DNA of 64,000 nt from Sycobia sp. Sy_11 (GCA_018907035.1 JACCIC010000098.1:756501-820500); one strand, 5' to 3'. Shown: positions 10,927 through 22,380, counted from the first letter of the stretch. Notes: generated by a model not told the origin, from the sequence alone. A program made the numbers and translations.

Positions 10927-10928
<2 letters not shown>
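10640..10928 (-). repeat. BEL 5' LTR, inner part (promoter, poly(A) signal, U5)
   Basis: Read on the minus strand it runs from GC-rich U3 through a TATA box (10802-10795) followed by 'gcgcgggcgcgttc', to AATAAA signals (10705-10700 and 10724-10719), ending in 'ccctggtcaattataa' before the primer site. That is a normal U3-R-U5 order. The outer end is lost in a TA array, after which duplication copy 2 begins. No matching LTR is seen at the other end of the element. Confidence 0.75.
10795..10802 (-). promoter_or_regulatory. TATA box of the BEL LTR
   Basis: 'tatataag' on the minus strand, in a GC-rich setting, about 160 bp upstream of the primer-binding site. It would drive the genomic RNA of the element. 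Confidence 0.6.

Positions 10929-10974
<46 letters not shown>
10929..10974. repeat. (TA)n microsatellite at LTR/duplication junction
   Basis: TA array of about 45 bp joining LTR sequence on its left to duplication copy 2 on its right. Confidence 0.95.
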
Positions 10975-10977
<3 letters not shown>

Positions 10978-11607
10978 TATAATATATTATATAAAATATA
11001 TAAATATGTTTTAAACATCTATATCAAGTACAAAATATATAAGCTAACTAACTATAATAAACATTTAATAAACTATAATAGAATTCCAAAAAAACATTAG
11101 TTAAATGCACTATTACTCCACTTTTTTATTATCGTGATAATCAGATCGTAACTACTTTCTTGTTGTTGCTACGCGGAACACAGCTTCAGTAGTCTGACAG
11201 TAGCGTCAGATTATGACGAACTTATAGGTACATAACGCAAAAATAACCGTTTATATATTCAATATATATAAATAGCGCCATTGAGAAATGTACATACTGG
11301 ATAACTTATTGCTTTACTTTCGGAATATACCATAAATATCTCACAAGATATACATTAGTACCGACTATCCGAAAAAGTTTACAGGTTATAAAACCCAAAA
11401 GTCATATTTTTGTAAGTTAGGCCCTGGTGTCCCGTACCAATACACGCCTTATAAGAGCTTTGTACAAATAATTATAAGAGTTTGATTAACGGGTAAATCT
11501 AAGAATTTTAAAATTAAGAACTCTAAAAAAAATGTTTCTGATAGACATTCAAACCAGCCTCATTCGTATTTCTGAATTTTCCGTAAATTAGGTGAAATAA
11601 CCAACAA

Positions 11608-11680
11608 GCCGAAATAGCTCAGTTGGGAGAGCGTTAGACTGAAGATCTAAATGTCCCCGGTTCAATCCCGGGTTTCGGCA
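11608..11680 (+). tRNA. tRNA-Phe(GAA): tRNA-Phe (anticodon GAA), copy 2
   Basis: Identical over all 73 nt to the gene at 2313-2385, with GAA at 11641-11643, complete acceptor pairing and intact internal promoter boxes. The 5' flank differs by one base ('aggtgaaataacc' against 'aggtaaaataacc'). It lies about 1 kb from the primer-binding site of the BEL element that uses this tRNA. Both genes look functional; whether both exist in one haplotype depends on the duplication being real. Confidence 0.97.
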
Positions 11681-11687
11681 TTTCTTG

Positions 11688-11712
<25 letters not shown>
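11688..11712 (+). terminator. Pol III terminator, T25
   Basis: A run of 25 T beginning 8 nt after the second tRNA-Phe gene. Confidence 0.85.
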
Positions 11713-11718
<6 letters not shown>

Positions 11719-13119
11719 GAATTCGAAGTAACTTTAATAGATAAGAATTTAATATATTTTTTTCTCCAAATTGACACCTTTGCAGAGTGACACGCCTACC
11801 TGTCACACCTCGTGGACACGATAAGGTTAAGAGTACTCCATACCGCGATCCCAGCGCCACGATGAACTATTAAAACGGAAATGAAAATGTGTAAATCGTA
11901 GATATCGTTTTGCGTCCTCATTTTACGTTTTACAATGTTGAAACAAAGTTTATACGAATCTTTGAAAAATTCTACAATTGGGGGTATCCCTTACTGCTTT
12001 CATAATATGTTTCAAAGTTAGTTTAAAAAAATAAGAAAATGTTTATCTAACTGTCGTCTGCACTATAGACATCGCCGCTTTGCAGTAACATTAAATAACC
12101 ACAAATATTATAAATTTTATACGTATAGTACAGATCAAACTTGGATAGCCCCGGATGTAGAATTGAATAATGAATCGAATGAACTTTGTTTCATCTTTCT
12201 ATTCATAGAATTGAGGGAGTAAAACGAAATATAAGATTTTATTATGGTTATAATGCAAGTTGTCAATTCTGTAGATAAAAAAGTGAGAACTTTAATTTCT
12301 GATTTTTTGAATAGGTGGCGTTGAAGAAAATATTCAATGCCGTACAAATCAAATAAAGAATTATGAAGCCTGGTGCAGAATATATATATGCACATAAATA
12401 CACACATGCATGCAAACACATTGCAAACATAGTAACGTAATACGGAAATTTGAAATTACAGGGAGGTGCGAGATGTACGAGCTTGAGCCAATAAATATAT
12501 ATAAAAATATAATAGGAAAGTAATTGTTCTTTTCCTAACCTAAAGTCTTTTAGCTACGATTAAAACTCATAATTTTAGGAGGAAATGAGAGTTTTGAGTG
12601 TCCACAACGTGTAATTGATGCATTTGAGTTATTACTTCGATATGCACTCCTATTAGATAAAACGGATAAGAAAAAGTAACGTTAAAAGAATATATAATTT
12701 TTAATTCAAATATAAAATATCATAAAACCATCATTATTTTGGAATGTAAAAGAGTATGATTGTGTATTTACAGTACTGAATTTTGTGTAAGGAGTTAGTA
12801 CAACTCCTAAATTAATATATTATATTATAAATATTTAAATATATAGTTACCTATATAAAGCAATTTTTAAATTTATTCTTATATTACACATCATTATACA
12901 GTGATTGGCACTTTGTATAATTTATACAATTTATATAATAAACAGCTTTTATAATTGACCAGGGACTTTGCTTCAAATAGTTGATTCTTGATTAATAATT
13001 CTTCAAATTTTCTTTAAATATGTCAAATTAAATAAAGTCAATATGTCAAAATACAAAAATTATACATATATTGCCGCCAAAAATATCACGATATATAATA
13101 TAGAAATATTTTTTGTAAA

Positions 13120-13122
<3 letters not shown>

Positions 13123-13162
<40 letters not shown>
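13123..13162. repeat. (TA)n microsatellite
   Basis: TA array within copy 2, about 6 bp longer than its counterpart in copy 1. Confidence 0.95.
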
Positions 13163-13166
<4 letters not shown>

Positions 13167-13553
13167 TTTAAATAATTATAATGTAGAATATAATATGCCA
13201 TTATATTTAGAAGCTCTACTTGCTCCCTGTGTAAAAACCAATCCTATTAAATATACAATTATACTGTTCTGCTTACTTTCCCAGAAGATGGTGATTTTAT
13301 ATTTTTCATTTAAAGTAAAAATTATATATTCTTCCCACTCTAATTTTTCACTATTTTGCATATTGGACACCTTGCAACTAAAATAATAGTTATCTTTGTT
13401 GCATTAACATCAGATTATATCTATAATATTAATATTATCACTTACGAACAATCAAACCGCCCCCTTCAAAACTCTAATTTATCATTATTTTTATAATTAT
13501 TTATACTTGTAAATGACCCTTTAAAATTAAAAATAAAGAAGGCCATACGTATT

Positions 13554-14174
13554 ATACGATTTGTTTAATTATTAATACGTAATAAATTAATATGTTTGTA
13601 CTATTACCTTATTTTTATTTTCTTTACATATAAGAATCTTATTATATAAATATAAATACTTCATACCCTCGTGTCCCACTCTGGGGAAGGGGAGATGAAG
13701 CAAATTGTCTTTTGGGAAGCTTTACATTTTTGATGAATTTATTTAATAAGTTTTTTCTTCAAAAATAGCACCTTAAATTATAGGTTTTTGTCTATCACTT
13801 GCACATTGAAATTTAAAATAACTGAACTTATTTGAATTTTGGGTGCCCGTCATGTCTCGTCTGTATATAACCGTTTGTCTCTACTTTTTTAATGAAATAT
13901 ATACTGATATAAATTATATATATATATTAATTTGCCATTAATAAATAATAATTTCTATTGAATTATTGTTTACATGTTTATTTAATTAATCATTAAATTA
14001 CAATTATTATTGAAATAAAATTTTACTTAGCTATTATTTTTAATTCATAAAAGTTAAATATGGAGACAATTAACATTTTAGGAGAGAAAAGAATAATCCA
14101 TCAGAATACATGAACAAGAATTGTATCAAGACCCATCTCCATTAATCAGGTAATCGTTATGTTGATACCTGCAT

Positions 14175-14183
<9 letters not shown>
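13554..14183. other. AT-rich spacer
   Basis: No gene, repeat relation or motif recognised between duplication copy 2 and the next TA array. Confidence 0.6.

Positions 14184-14229
<46 letters not shown>
14184..14229. repeat. (TA)n microsatellite
   Basis: TA array of about 45 bp. Confidence 0.95.
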
Positions 14230-14232
<3 letters not shown>

Positions 14233-14603
14233 CAGATCAGCTGTACGACATTTGTCGAGAGGTTGGGTTGACTCTGTTCGGATTTTGTGGTTCATTCTTT
14301 TATAAAATCGTAAACACTCGCATGCTGTCTATCAAATCGTATACAATGCGATGTTGCCACTACTTTTTACACGATGTTGATCGAATTGATAGAATACACC
14401 AGCTGCCAGCGCAATGATACGATTTGCGCGAACGTGGACCGTGATGCCCGTAATACAGTTATTGACTATATACTCAAATACATGATTCCTTTATCTGAAC
14501 ATTACAGTTTTAGTATGACAAAGTAATTCATCAACACAAGCTATTGTATTAATTAAAAATAATGATTAATTAAATTTTCATTTAATTGTAAATAATACCA
14601 AAT

Positions 14604-14606
<3 letters not shown>
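14230..14606. other. Short complex-sequence island between two TA arrays
   Basis: Less AT-rich than its surroundings. It has 'caaatcgtatacaatgcga' and, in inverted sense, 'atgatacgatttgcgc', but no coding frame or known motif. Confidence 0.5.

Positions 14607-14655
<49 letters not shown>
14607..14655. repeat. (TA)n microsatellite
   Basis: TA array of about 48 bp, 120 bp before TIR element B. Confidence 0.95.
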
Positions 14656-14661
<6 letters not shown>

Positions 14662-14774
14662 TCGATAAAAATTAAAAAGTAATTATAAATTATTACAAGT
14701 TAATTAAAAAATATCTCAACCCTGAGATATGTATACTTAAGGGTATATATATTTTAATGTGGATTCATAAATAC

Positions 14775-15239
14775 TTTTATCGGTCTTACAGCCTTTATAC
14801 AATAAAATATTATACTAATAGAATGACAGTCAGACTCTCCTAGTTTATAGTAACCCCCATAAAATTGAAAATACAAATTACTAATAACAGATAAAATAAA
14901 AAATCAATTAAATTAAAAATTAAAAATAGTACAAATAAAGTAATCTATATTATATGTTAATAAAGGAGAATCTGATTTCCCCCACCAGCTTAAATTTAAA
15001 TTTACGTTTCATTTCCGACGTTTTGAACAGTTCCGGCTCATCTTCAAGGACTAAACTCTAATATAATTTACTTCATTCTAACTTTTTTATTTATTTTTTA
15101 TTTAATTTAATTTTTATTTTACTATTTAGTTGTAATTTCTATTTCAGATTGTACGGTGGTGATTATAAATAAGGACGGCCCGATACTCATTATATTAGTA
15201 TATTATCTTATTGTAGAAAAACTGTAAGACCGATAAAAA
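14775..15239. mobile_element. TIR-family element copy B (both ends present)
   Basis: About 465 bp. The left terminus 'tttatcggtcttacagcc' (14778 on) is matched by the inverted right terminus 'actgtaagaccgataaa' (to 15238). Inside, a second pair of inverted arms ('gacagtcagactctcc', about 14823, and its inverse near 15170-15210) flanks the family module on the minus strand at 15017-15057 ('ccggctcatcttcaagga'). No protein is encoded, so this is non-autonomous. The terminal repeats are typical of a DNA transposon, but I cannot assign a superfamily. Confidence 0.75.
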
Positions 15240-15479
15240 TTTTTATCAATATACAGTCGAATTCTCTACCTTTTCAGCTGAAGCATTTGCTTCAGATATA
15301 TGCTAAATACTTCTTGGTATCAGATATGCTCAATCCACTCGACACAGCTTCATCTTATATATGTGCATATTCAAAATATGTACTAAATTCACTGCACAAT
15401 CTCAGCGCCAATAATTAAGAAGTTAATGAAATGAATTATAAACTCATAAAATTCAATAAATCAAGAAAAGCAATCAAAA

Positions 15480-15580
15480 TAGAAGTCTTAAGGACATCTG
15501 CTCATTCAAACAGCACTGAAAATCGTATTGCCAGCAAAGCAGCCAAAGAAGCAGTTCTAATACAGCGTAAAAAATAAAAT
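15480..15580 (+). pseudogene. Possible non-LTR retrotransposon RNase H scrap
   Basis: One frame reads 'SAHSNSTENRIASKAAKEAV', resembling the 'GHSGI..NE.AD..AKEA' block that closes RNase H domains of some LINE elements. Only about 30 residues are readable and catalytic residues are altered. Without a search this stays tentative. Confidence 0.35.
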
Positions 15581-18096
15581 ATAACAACGCCGCAAATATG
15601 TTAATACGAAAAAGAATGGCACTACATGCGATAGAAATATATTGTAATAACATATGGATGGAGGAAAAAAAACAATAAAGAGAAATTTTTTTCGAACCAA
15701 GTTAAATTTTACAATAATAGTTATTTATTTTTGAAAGTTCTTAATATTCTAAAAACATATCAAACTCGCCTAGTTATTTTGCTTTTCTTAAAAACTTTAT
15801 TATAAATGTATACTTAGTCATTAGTTTTATTTTTTAAGTAGTTAAAAATTGAATAAATTTTTATTATTTATTAGACCAAATTTCTGAATCTAAAATTTAT
15901 GTTCCTCGAAAAAAGTCCTATTTTCGTAACATAGATGGGGGCTACGCTGTGATTTTATCACCAAGCCACGTAGAACCTAAACTTGTGAATGTATCTTTTT
16001 ATAAAATGTTCTATATCATATTTTATTTTAAATAAATGATATATAAAAATTGGTTTTTAAACGTAGTATTTTTATTATTTATAGTTATTGTATCATTTTC
16101 GTATTGTAATTAAATTTTTGGTCATTCTTACTGTTGCAGGTTGAAATTTTAATTGCAATATTTATTGTAAAAATTAAGTAAGATAAAATGATAATAAAAA
16201 ATCAACTACGACTCTTAAAATATTAATACAAAGATCTTATTTAACCTATAATTTAAAAAAATAACAATAATTAAGCAAAAATAAATAAAAAAAATGTTAA
16301 AAACCTATCTTTAAAAAAATGGTTAACAAATTTAATTAAACGGTAAAAAAGAAATAACAGAGAAAAATTTAACTAAAAGTTAAACATAAAACTATGCCCA
16401 GAAAATATTAAATATGAAAAATATTAAAATATAAAATATAAACAAATTATGCTCCAATGAGCAAAAACATCAGACTAAGTTTAGGTAATCTAGAGGTATC
16501 CCCGCTAAAAGGATCGATTCAATTTCAGGTAACATTATGTCATATTATGTTGCAAAATTCAGAAGGGATTTTATCTAAGACCTATATATATATATATCTA
16601 TATTTGGAACACTGCATCAGACAAATAACACAACCTTTATTCGAATTTGTTTTTTAAATTTTTTAATATAAATCGATAAAAACAATTGAAATTTGTTTTC
16701 AAATATTATATAATTTTTATTAATTTATTATTTTCTAAAATACGCTTATTTAGAATAAGTAATTTAAAAATAATTTAATACAATAAATAAAAGAATCTAT
16801 TTTAGATAAATATCAAATAATGATTTAATTATTTTTTAAATTACATAATTTTATATTAAGAATAGTCTAGAGTGCCATTATGTTCCATATAATTAATATT
16901 TTTATATTCTTTACCCGATATAATCAAGTACGGTTCTGTCAAATTATAGATTACCATTCCAATTTTAGATTAAAAATACAGATTTATAAGATAAAATTGT
17001 AAAAAAAAATAATACAATAAAAATGTAATTGTAAAGAAAAAAGTGCACGGCAATCCTGACAAATTCAAATTTATTTAGATAATACGCAAAACTATAAAAA
17101 TTTAATATTTTTATTTACTACTTTCATATTATAGCATTGCAATAACAAATCTAATATTTTATACATAAAGCCAATAAAATGAAAATATTGAATTTCTTTA
17201 TATCTAAAAATTATACGTGTAAAGAATGTTAACTTGGTTTTCTATAAAATGACGAAGAAAAATTCCTTAGATTACATTCCTGGTACTAAAAAATAATTCC
17301 AAATTTAAGTGTAGAGAAAAGGAGTTATAATGGCTGATTTATTGCGCAAGAATAGATTAAAAGTAGAATTTCACAGGAATACTAAGAAATTAGAAACAAA
17401 TCAAAGAATGACCAACAGAAGCTGAAAAAATACTAACGAAAATTAGCGTTATACATCACCTCGTAGGCATCTAATAATTTTGAGTAGGCTGAAATCTAGT
17501 CACTACGAACTAAAAATAATTGAACTATTATGGTTATAAAATAGACAAATCTTAGAATGAAATATTTCAACATTGTTATAGTAAAATTAAGAAAAAGGTA
17601 TAAACTAGGTCCTTTTATTTCTGTCTAGTAAATAATAATTTTATTTCAAATGCAAGTTTTAATTACTATACTGCAAGAAATTGATATTTATAGAATAATA
17701 ATTTATTATGTTATTTTTTTAATAAAAAATAATTTAATAGAATACATAAACTAACAGTTTGAAAGAATTATAAAATAATAAAGTCTATTGTGTATTGGAT
17801 TTTGCTATCCCAAAAATTAAGTATAATAATTAATTTTACAATTGTTGACCTTAAACAGACAATTTTATATATCTAAATTTTCGAAGAAAAAAATTAATTT
17901 GAAAATATTATTCGCTGTTATCTTTATACTTATTTCAATATTCATAATTAAGAGATCCCATTCTATTCATTAATGAAATAATTAATATCATTTAATTTTT
18001 TATCATTTTTTTTTGTAACATTCCATAAACCAAAGTTTCGTATAAAATTGTGTAAATCATTGGTAAACAAGTTTTGATATAAACTCAATATGAAGT

Positions 18097-18099
<3 letters not shown>
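15581..18099. other. AT-rich spacer, no supported feature
   Basis: Very AT-rich. Several short open frames, for example 16457-16657, show no family features. A slightly more complex patch at about 17230-17520 was read in all frames without recognition. Confidence 0.6.

Positions 18100-18129
<30 letters not shown>
18100..18129. repeat. (TA)n microsatellite
   Basis: TA array of about 30 bp. Confidence 0.95.
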
Positions 18130-18132
<3 letters not shown>

Positions 18133-18328
18133 CGTTTGCGACCACCACGGCCCTTGACATTTTTGAGTAAGTAATTTGGTTAGAAATTAGGAGTATGGAG
18201 ATTATATAAGTTAATGTGTGTGTAGATACGCATACATATATGCGTATTTCAATCAAACGCTGGGTGTCGAGCTGATGTTTCTTTATTACTGCTCGTCTCC
18301 TAGTATCCTTATCTTCTACACTTAAATA

Positions 18329-18330
<2 letters not shown>

Positions 18331-18394
<64 letters not shown>
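18331..18394. repeat. (TA)n microsatellite
   Basis: TA array of about 62 bp, just before a fragment of a TIR-family terminus. Confidence 0.95.
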
Positions 18395-18397
<3 letters not shown>

Positions 18398-18401
18398 TGC
18401 A

Positions 18402-18440
18402 TAAATTAATAAATATTTCCATCAGTGTTACAGTCCAATA
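18402..18440 (+). mobile_element. TIR-family terminus fragment (copy F)
   Basis: 'aaattaataaatatttccat' followed by 'cagtgttacagtcc' matches the extended left terminus of the family (compare 45241-45290) with a few changes. No element body follows. Confidence 0.5.
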
Positions 18441-18508
18441 TAAATTAAAATTAATACATAATAATATCAATACATATACATATCAAAATTAATACACATA
18501 TATATGCA

Positions 18509-18509
<1 letters not shown>

Positions 18510-18546
<37 letters not shown>
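18510..18546. repeat. (CT)n microsatellite
   Basis: CT array sitting between TA arrays, giving long Arg/Glu and Ile/Tyr repeat frames on the minus strand that are not genes. Confidence 0.95.
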
Positions 18547-18551
<5 letters not shown>

Positions 18552-18567
18552 GTTTGTATGTGTGTAA

Positions 18568-18568
<1 letters not shown>

Positions 18569-18634
<66 letters not shown>
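18569..18634. repeat. (TA)n microsatellite
   Basis: TA array of about 64 bp, the longest in the window. Confidence 0.95.
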
Positions 18635-18637
<3 letters not shown>

Positions 18638-21250
18638 AACTTCTTGTGACAAATGATCAACTACTCCGCTACTTATATCATAAGAATATTATAAAATATA
18701 ATTATAATTATATTATATTATAATTTATAATTTACATTTATAATTTACATATTTAACTTGGGCTACTACGGCCCTGATTAATACTAGAACAATCGATAAA
18801 ACAGAACAGCATTTTTTGTACACTTCAAGTTCCGTAAACTGCCACAGTATATTAAAAATCAGGCGCTTCAATCGATTTTAACTTCCGTCAGAGGTATGGA
18901 GCACTCTTAAGCAGCGTTTGCCGCGGTGCGAGTGGAACGAGCATGAGATTCAACAATCTGTTGTAAGATTTTCAAAACTGGCAGCAATTTTAAATAATTG
19001 GATAGCTCCAAAACGGATTTTTTTCAGTTTCTTTTATCATACCGAGATTATCATGGGAAATATTAAAAGCAATTATTGCTACCAGAGGGATGCTGTTACA
19101 CGTGGAGGAAATAAAACAATTTTTCTTTAATAAATGAAAGAAATTAAACGAGAAAATTAATATTCTGCCAGTATTCCTAATTTGAATTTAATTTTAGATT
19201 TCTTTCTTTACAATTACATTGTTTAATAAGATTGCGAGATCGATTAGTTTAGATTTAGTATACAAAAATCGACATAAGTACAATATTAAATTTTGGTATA
19301 AAACAAAAACTGGACAAGTAGGTTTTATGAAACGAAAACTTTTCAATTATAATAGTTTAGATACGAGTGATTAAATAATGCGGAAGTCAACTATAAGTCG
19401 GCCAATCTTAATTGAAAATTATATTTCAATTAGTTTTCATCAAAATATTAACAAAATATATTTTTATGCGCTTTTGAATAATTTATTTCGTTCTTTATTA
19501 AATACTAAAATTGCGTAAACAGCAAATCCAGATTTGAACGAAAATTCCGTCAATGATATCAGTAATCGGCTTCATATATAGATATCTGTTGTTATACACA
19601 ATAACATAATGGATTCAAGTCATATCAGATAAGCAGAATCACAAAAGATATCATCTATATATATATATACATATACATATACATATAAGTGTGTGTGCGT
19701 AGTAAAGAAATTTTTTACAGGTTAATTAAAGAACTGCTAATAGTATCCATGTTAGCAATGCCCATGCTCTTATTATGTCTCTTTGTCTGTGTCTCTAATC
19801 TGTACCTTGCCTGAATAAATAGGACATGTGGTATATCTATATTTATGAATCTCGTTATTGAAATCAGAGTTCTATTCTATGACTCCTAGAAAATTATTTA
19901 TCTACATCCACAATAAAATAAAGACACTAAATAAAAATAATTATTAAGTAAAGTTTCTGATTTAATCATAAACTATAATTGGAGACGAAAAATAGAAAAG
20001 ATTTAATTCGTGATTTTTAGAGAAACTATTTCTGACATAGAAATGATAATAAAATTTAATGCATTCCCATAATATATCTTAATATTAAGATATTATAGAA
20101 ACTTTTATTAAAAATTTCATAAACTTTCATGTCAAAAACGTTCGGATTAAAAAGCGTCATATGAATTCTTTCAATTTCAGTTATATTCTATTTAACTATA
20201 ATAAACTAGTCTCAGTACCATGCTTTACAATTTATAGTAATGTAAAGTTAACAGTAACTTTTGATATAACAATTCTATAAGGCATTTTACATTATTGTTT
20301 CAAAATTACTTTTTGAGGGATTTAACTATACAATTCTAAGTAATGGTTATTGTGATAATATTAGCCATTAATTATAACGATTACGCAAGTACATCTTTAA
20401 AAATCAGTTTTTAAAGAAAACATAATGAGATTCCTTAAAATTTTAATAATAAGCATCATCAATATTGAAGAAAACCGGGGGGAAAACTATTCCCCATAGG
20501 TTACAAATACGTTTATCGCACAGGTTACGTTTGTAACTCCTTAAATAAAAAAAAATGTTACTAATTGGTGAAACTCCATTTTTCTCGATCCTCTCTTCGA
20601 CTACAGCTGTAAAATATCATTCACGAATATATTTCCATTATCCTGCAGCTGAATGAAATACGACTATTACCCAGGTTTCCATTATCTGAGAGAATATCAT
20701 ATATAAATATATATAATAAATAAAATATTTGGACATTTTTCTATATCTGCTATTGTGATCCTCACCCTCCCCGCCCGGATTTTCGAATTGAAACTCAAAA
20801 GCTTTCGATCTTTTAACTCTAATTGTTTTGAAAGTATAATATCCTGACTAACACTAAACACGCGTGCCATTAGAAGGCCTTCGTCGCCAATCGTGTGGCA
20901 CTGATTCAAACTGAACTTACGGTTCCGAAATGGTCACACGTGCCTATCAAAGCAAATCCCGCGAATATCACGACACGCGCCGCTACTCCGACTGAGCTGC
21001 ATGGATTAGAGGTGTGGAATTAGTTTTTTGGAGAATTGGCCTCAAAGATGAGAAGTCATATAGGTAATGCACGTTTAAAACTTGCAAACGAATCTGAAAT
21101 AATTACCTGATTTTCAAATTTAACCCGACTTACAAGGGTTGTCGCTTACTGCATCCGTCCTCTGATTAACCTGTGTAGACGCAAGAGTCACAGTAAATTC
21201 TTGAATGATCTTATGGTAATTTAACTTAAAGAGACGCATGAATTGAATCC
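18635..21250. other. Spacer, no supported gene
   Basis: AT-rich, with a somewhat GC-richer part at 20740-21060. A small hairpin-like pair ('ggttacaaatacg' near 20497 and 'cgtttgtaac' near 20528) is visible. The more complex DNA just before 21257 may belong to the same decayed BEL copy as the next feature, but I cannot read a domain in it. Confidence 0.5.
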
Positions 21251-21256
21251 GATAAT

Positions 21257-22380
21257 ATGCGAAACGAAGGGAAAATACGCATGGGTGCTCGGCTCTCGCA
21301 TTCTAATTTATCATATGAACAGAAACATCCTTCGATTTTACTACGATGGTCAACGCTTAGTCGCTTATTCATAAGGCACGCTCATAGAATTGCACTTCAC
21401 AGTACACCAATGTTAACCAATAATATCGTAATCAGTCCACTGATGGGAGATTTACCTGCAGATAAAGTGACTCCAGCTTCGCCTTCTTCTATTTCGTGCA
21501 TTGACTATACTGGCTTCTTTCAGTTACGAATGACAAAGAGATGCGGCCACCGCACTTACAAGGGCTATATTACCCTCTTCATATACTTTTAGGTAAGAGT
21601 AATCCAACTGGAAGTTGTAAGCGATCTTACCGCGACCTCTTTTATAGCTACATATCGAAGATTCGTAAGAAGACGAGACTAAGCGAAGACTTTGACTTAG
21701 AGTAGTTGACAAGATTAAATAAGACTTTGCCAGTATGTTTACTGTGACAATCAGAGTGATCAGTGACTTTCAGTGGTGCTGACCAGGAATTATAATATAT
21801 GTTTAATGCAGCCTCGGAATTGTCATATTAATATAGCTATCGAATTGTCATAGCTGCTATTACCAATAATGGAACGATTTGGTAATTTGTTCCCCCAACT
21901 ACACAGCACTACGAAGGTCTTTGGGAAGCCACTGTGAAAATTACATTTAAAAAAATCGTACCGTGAGCACCCCCTCATGTTCGAGGAATTCTCGATCGTG
22001 TTGGCAGAAATTAGAGGCATGCCTCAATTCCCGCCCTCTTACTACCGACATTGAAGATCTACATTCCTTAACGCCGGACCACTTCCTTATAGGGAGAGCA
22101 TCAGGGCTTATACCAAATAAAGATCTGTCAAATTTACCTGAGAGCCGCCTAAGTTGTTTTCAACTAACAGAGAGAATCCGGAATCAGTTTTCGGGCGAAT
22201 GAATACCTGTTGCATTTGCAAGAGCGAGGTAAATGGCGAAGTGTAACCGAAAATTTTGCCATAAGTCAACTCGTACTATCTCGAGATGAGTGGTATCCTC
22301 CTGCCCAATAGCCCTTGAGACGTATATTTGATACATATCAGGGACCCAGTGGTCATGTGAGAGTGGTGCAAGATTAATGC
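21257..22380 (+). pseudogene. Decayed BEL/Pao integrase fragment, plus strand
   Basis: Pieces of an integrase in several frames. 21257-21592 reads 'GARLSHSNLSYEQKHPSILL' and 'HAHRIALHSTPML', matching the N-terminal zinc-domain entry of BEL integrases, then 'CIDYTGFFQL' in place of the first catalytic motif. 21963-22202 reads 'LNSRPLTTDIEDLHSLTPD' and 'HFLIGRASGLIP', the region after the catalytic Glu. About 22240-22370 reads in pieces like the C-terminal tail ('DEWYPPA', 'TYQGPSGHVRVV'). The central core with the other catalytic residues is missing. It is far more decayed than the copy at 5-10 kb and opposite in strand. Confidence 0.8.

Larger units (their letters stand above)
5104..10928 (-). 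mobile_element. BEL/Pao retrotransposon, nearly full length but inactivated
   Basis: On the minus strand the order is: partial 5' LTR (10928-10640), tRNA-Phe primer-binding site (10635-10618), gag (10557-9415), zinc knuckle, aspartic protease, reverse transcriptase with YMDD, RNase H, integrase, DUF5641-like tail and polypurine tract (5114-5104). This order, with RNase H before integrase and a DUF1759-type Gag, is that of Metazoan BEL/Pao elements. In-frame stops lie at 9415, 9190, 9046, 8380, 8341 and 7397 (lower coordinate of each stop codon). Frameshifts lie near 8040, 6245-6300 and 5300-5375. It lies between the two 2.58-kb direct copies. The LTRs do not match each other, so its ends are unresolved. 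Confidence 0.9.
10975..13553 (+). repeat. 2.58-kb direct duplication, copy 2
   Basis: Near-identical to 1672-4255. Differences include a 4-bp insertion near 11412, T25 in place of T23 after the tRNA, and a patch at about 12949-12969 that matches the BEL LTR end at 10640-10660 exactly over 21 nt where copy 1 differs. It stops after 'ggccatac', beyond which 'gtattatacgatttg' is unrelated to copy 1's flank. The 94-residue minus-strand frame (12135-12419) and the 74-residue plus-strand frame (13162-13386) have counterparts in copy 1 but no recognisable family. Confidence 0.93.

Noticed and set aside
1672..13553. The idea that the 2.58-kb copies are giant LTRs of the BEL element
   Set aside because: LTRs must touch the primer-binding site and the polypurine tract. 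The copies are separated from these by about 340 bp and 850 bp of sequence not shared between ends.
18451..18660. Ile/Tyr and Arg/Glu repeat frames over TA and CT arrays (also 4441, 10796, 43946, 48703, 53040, 60313)
   Set aside because: Direct translations of dinucleotide repeats, not genes.
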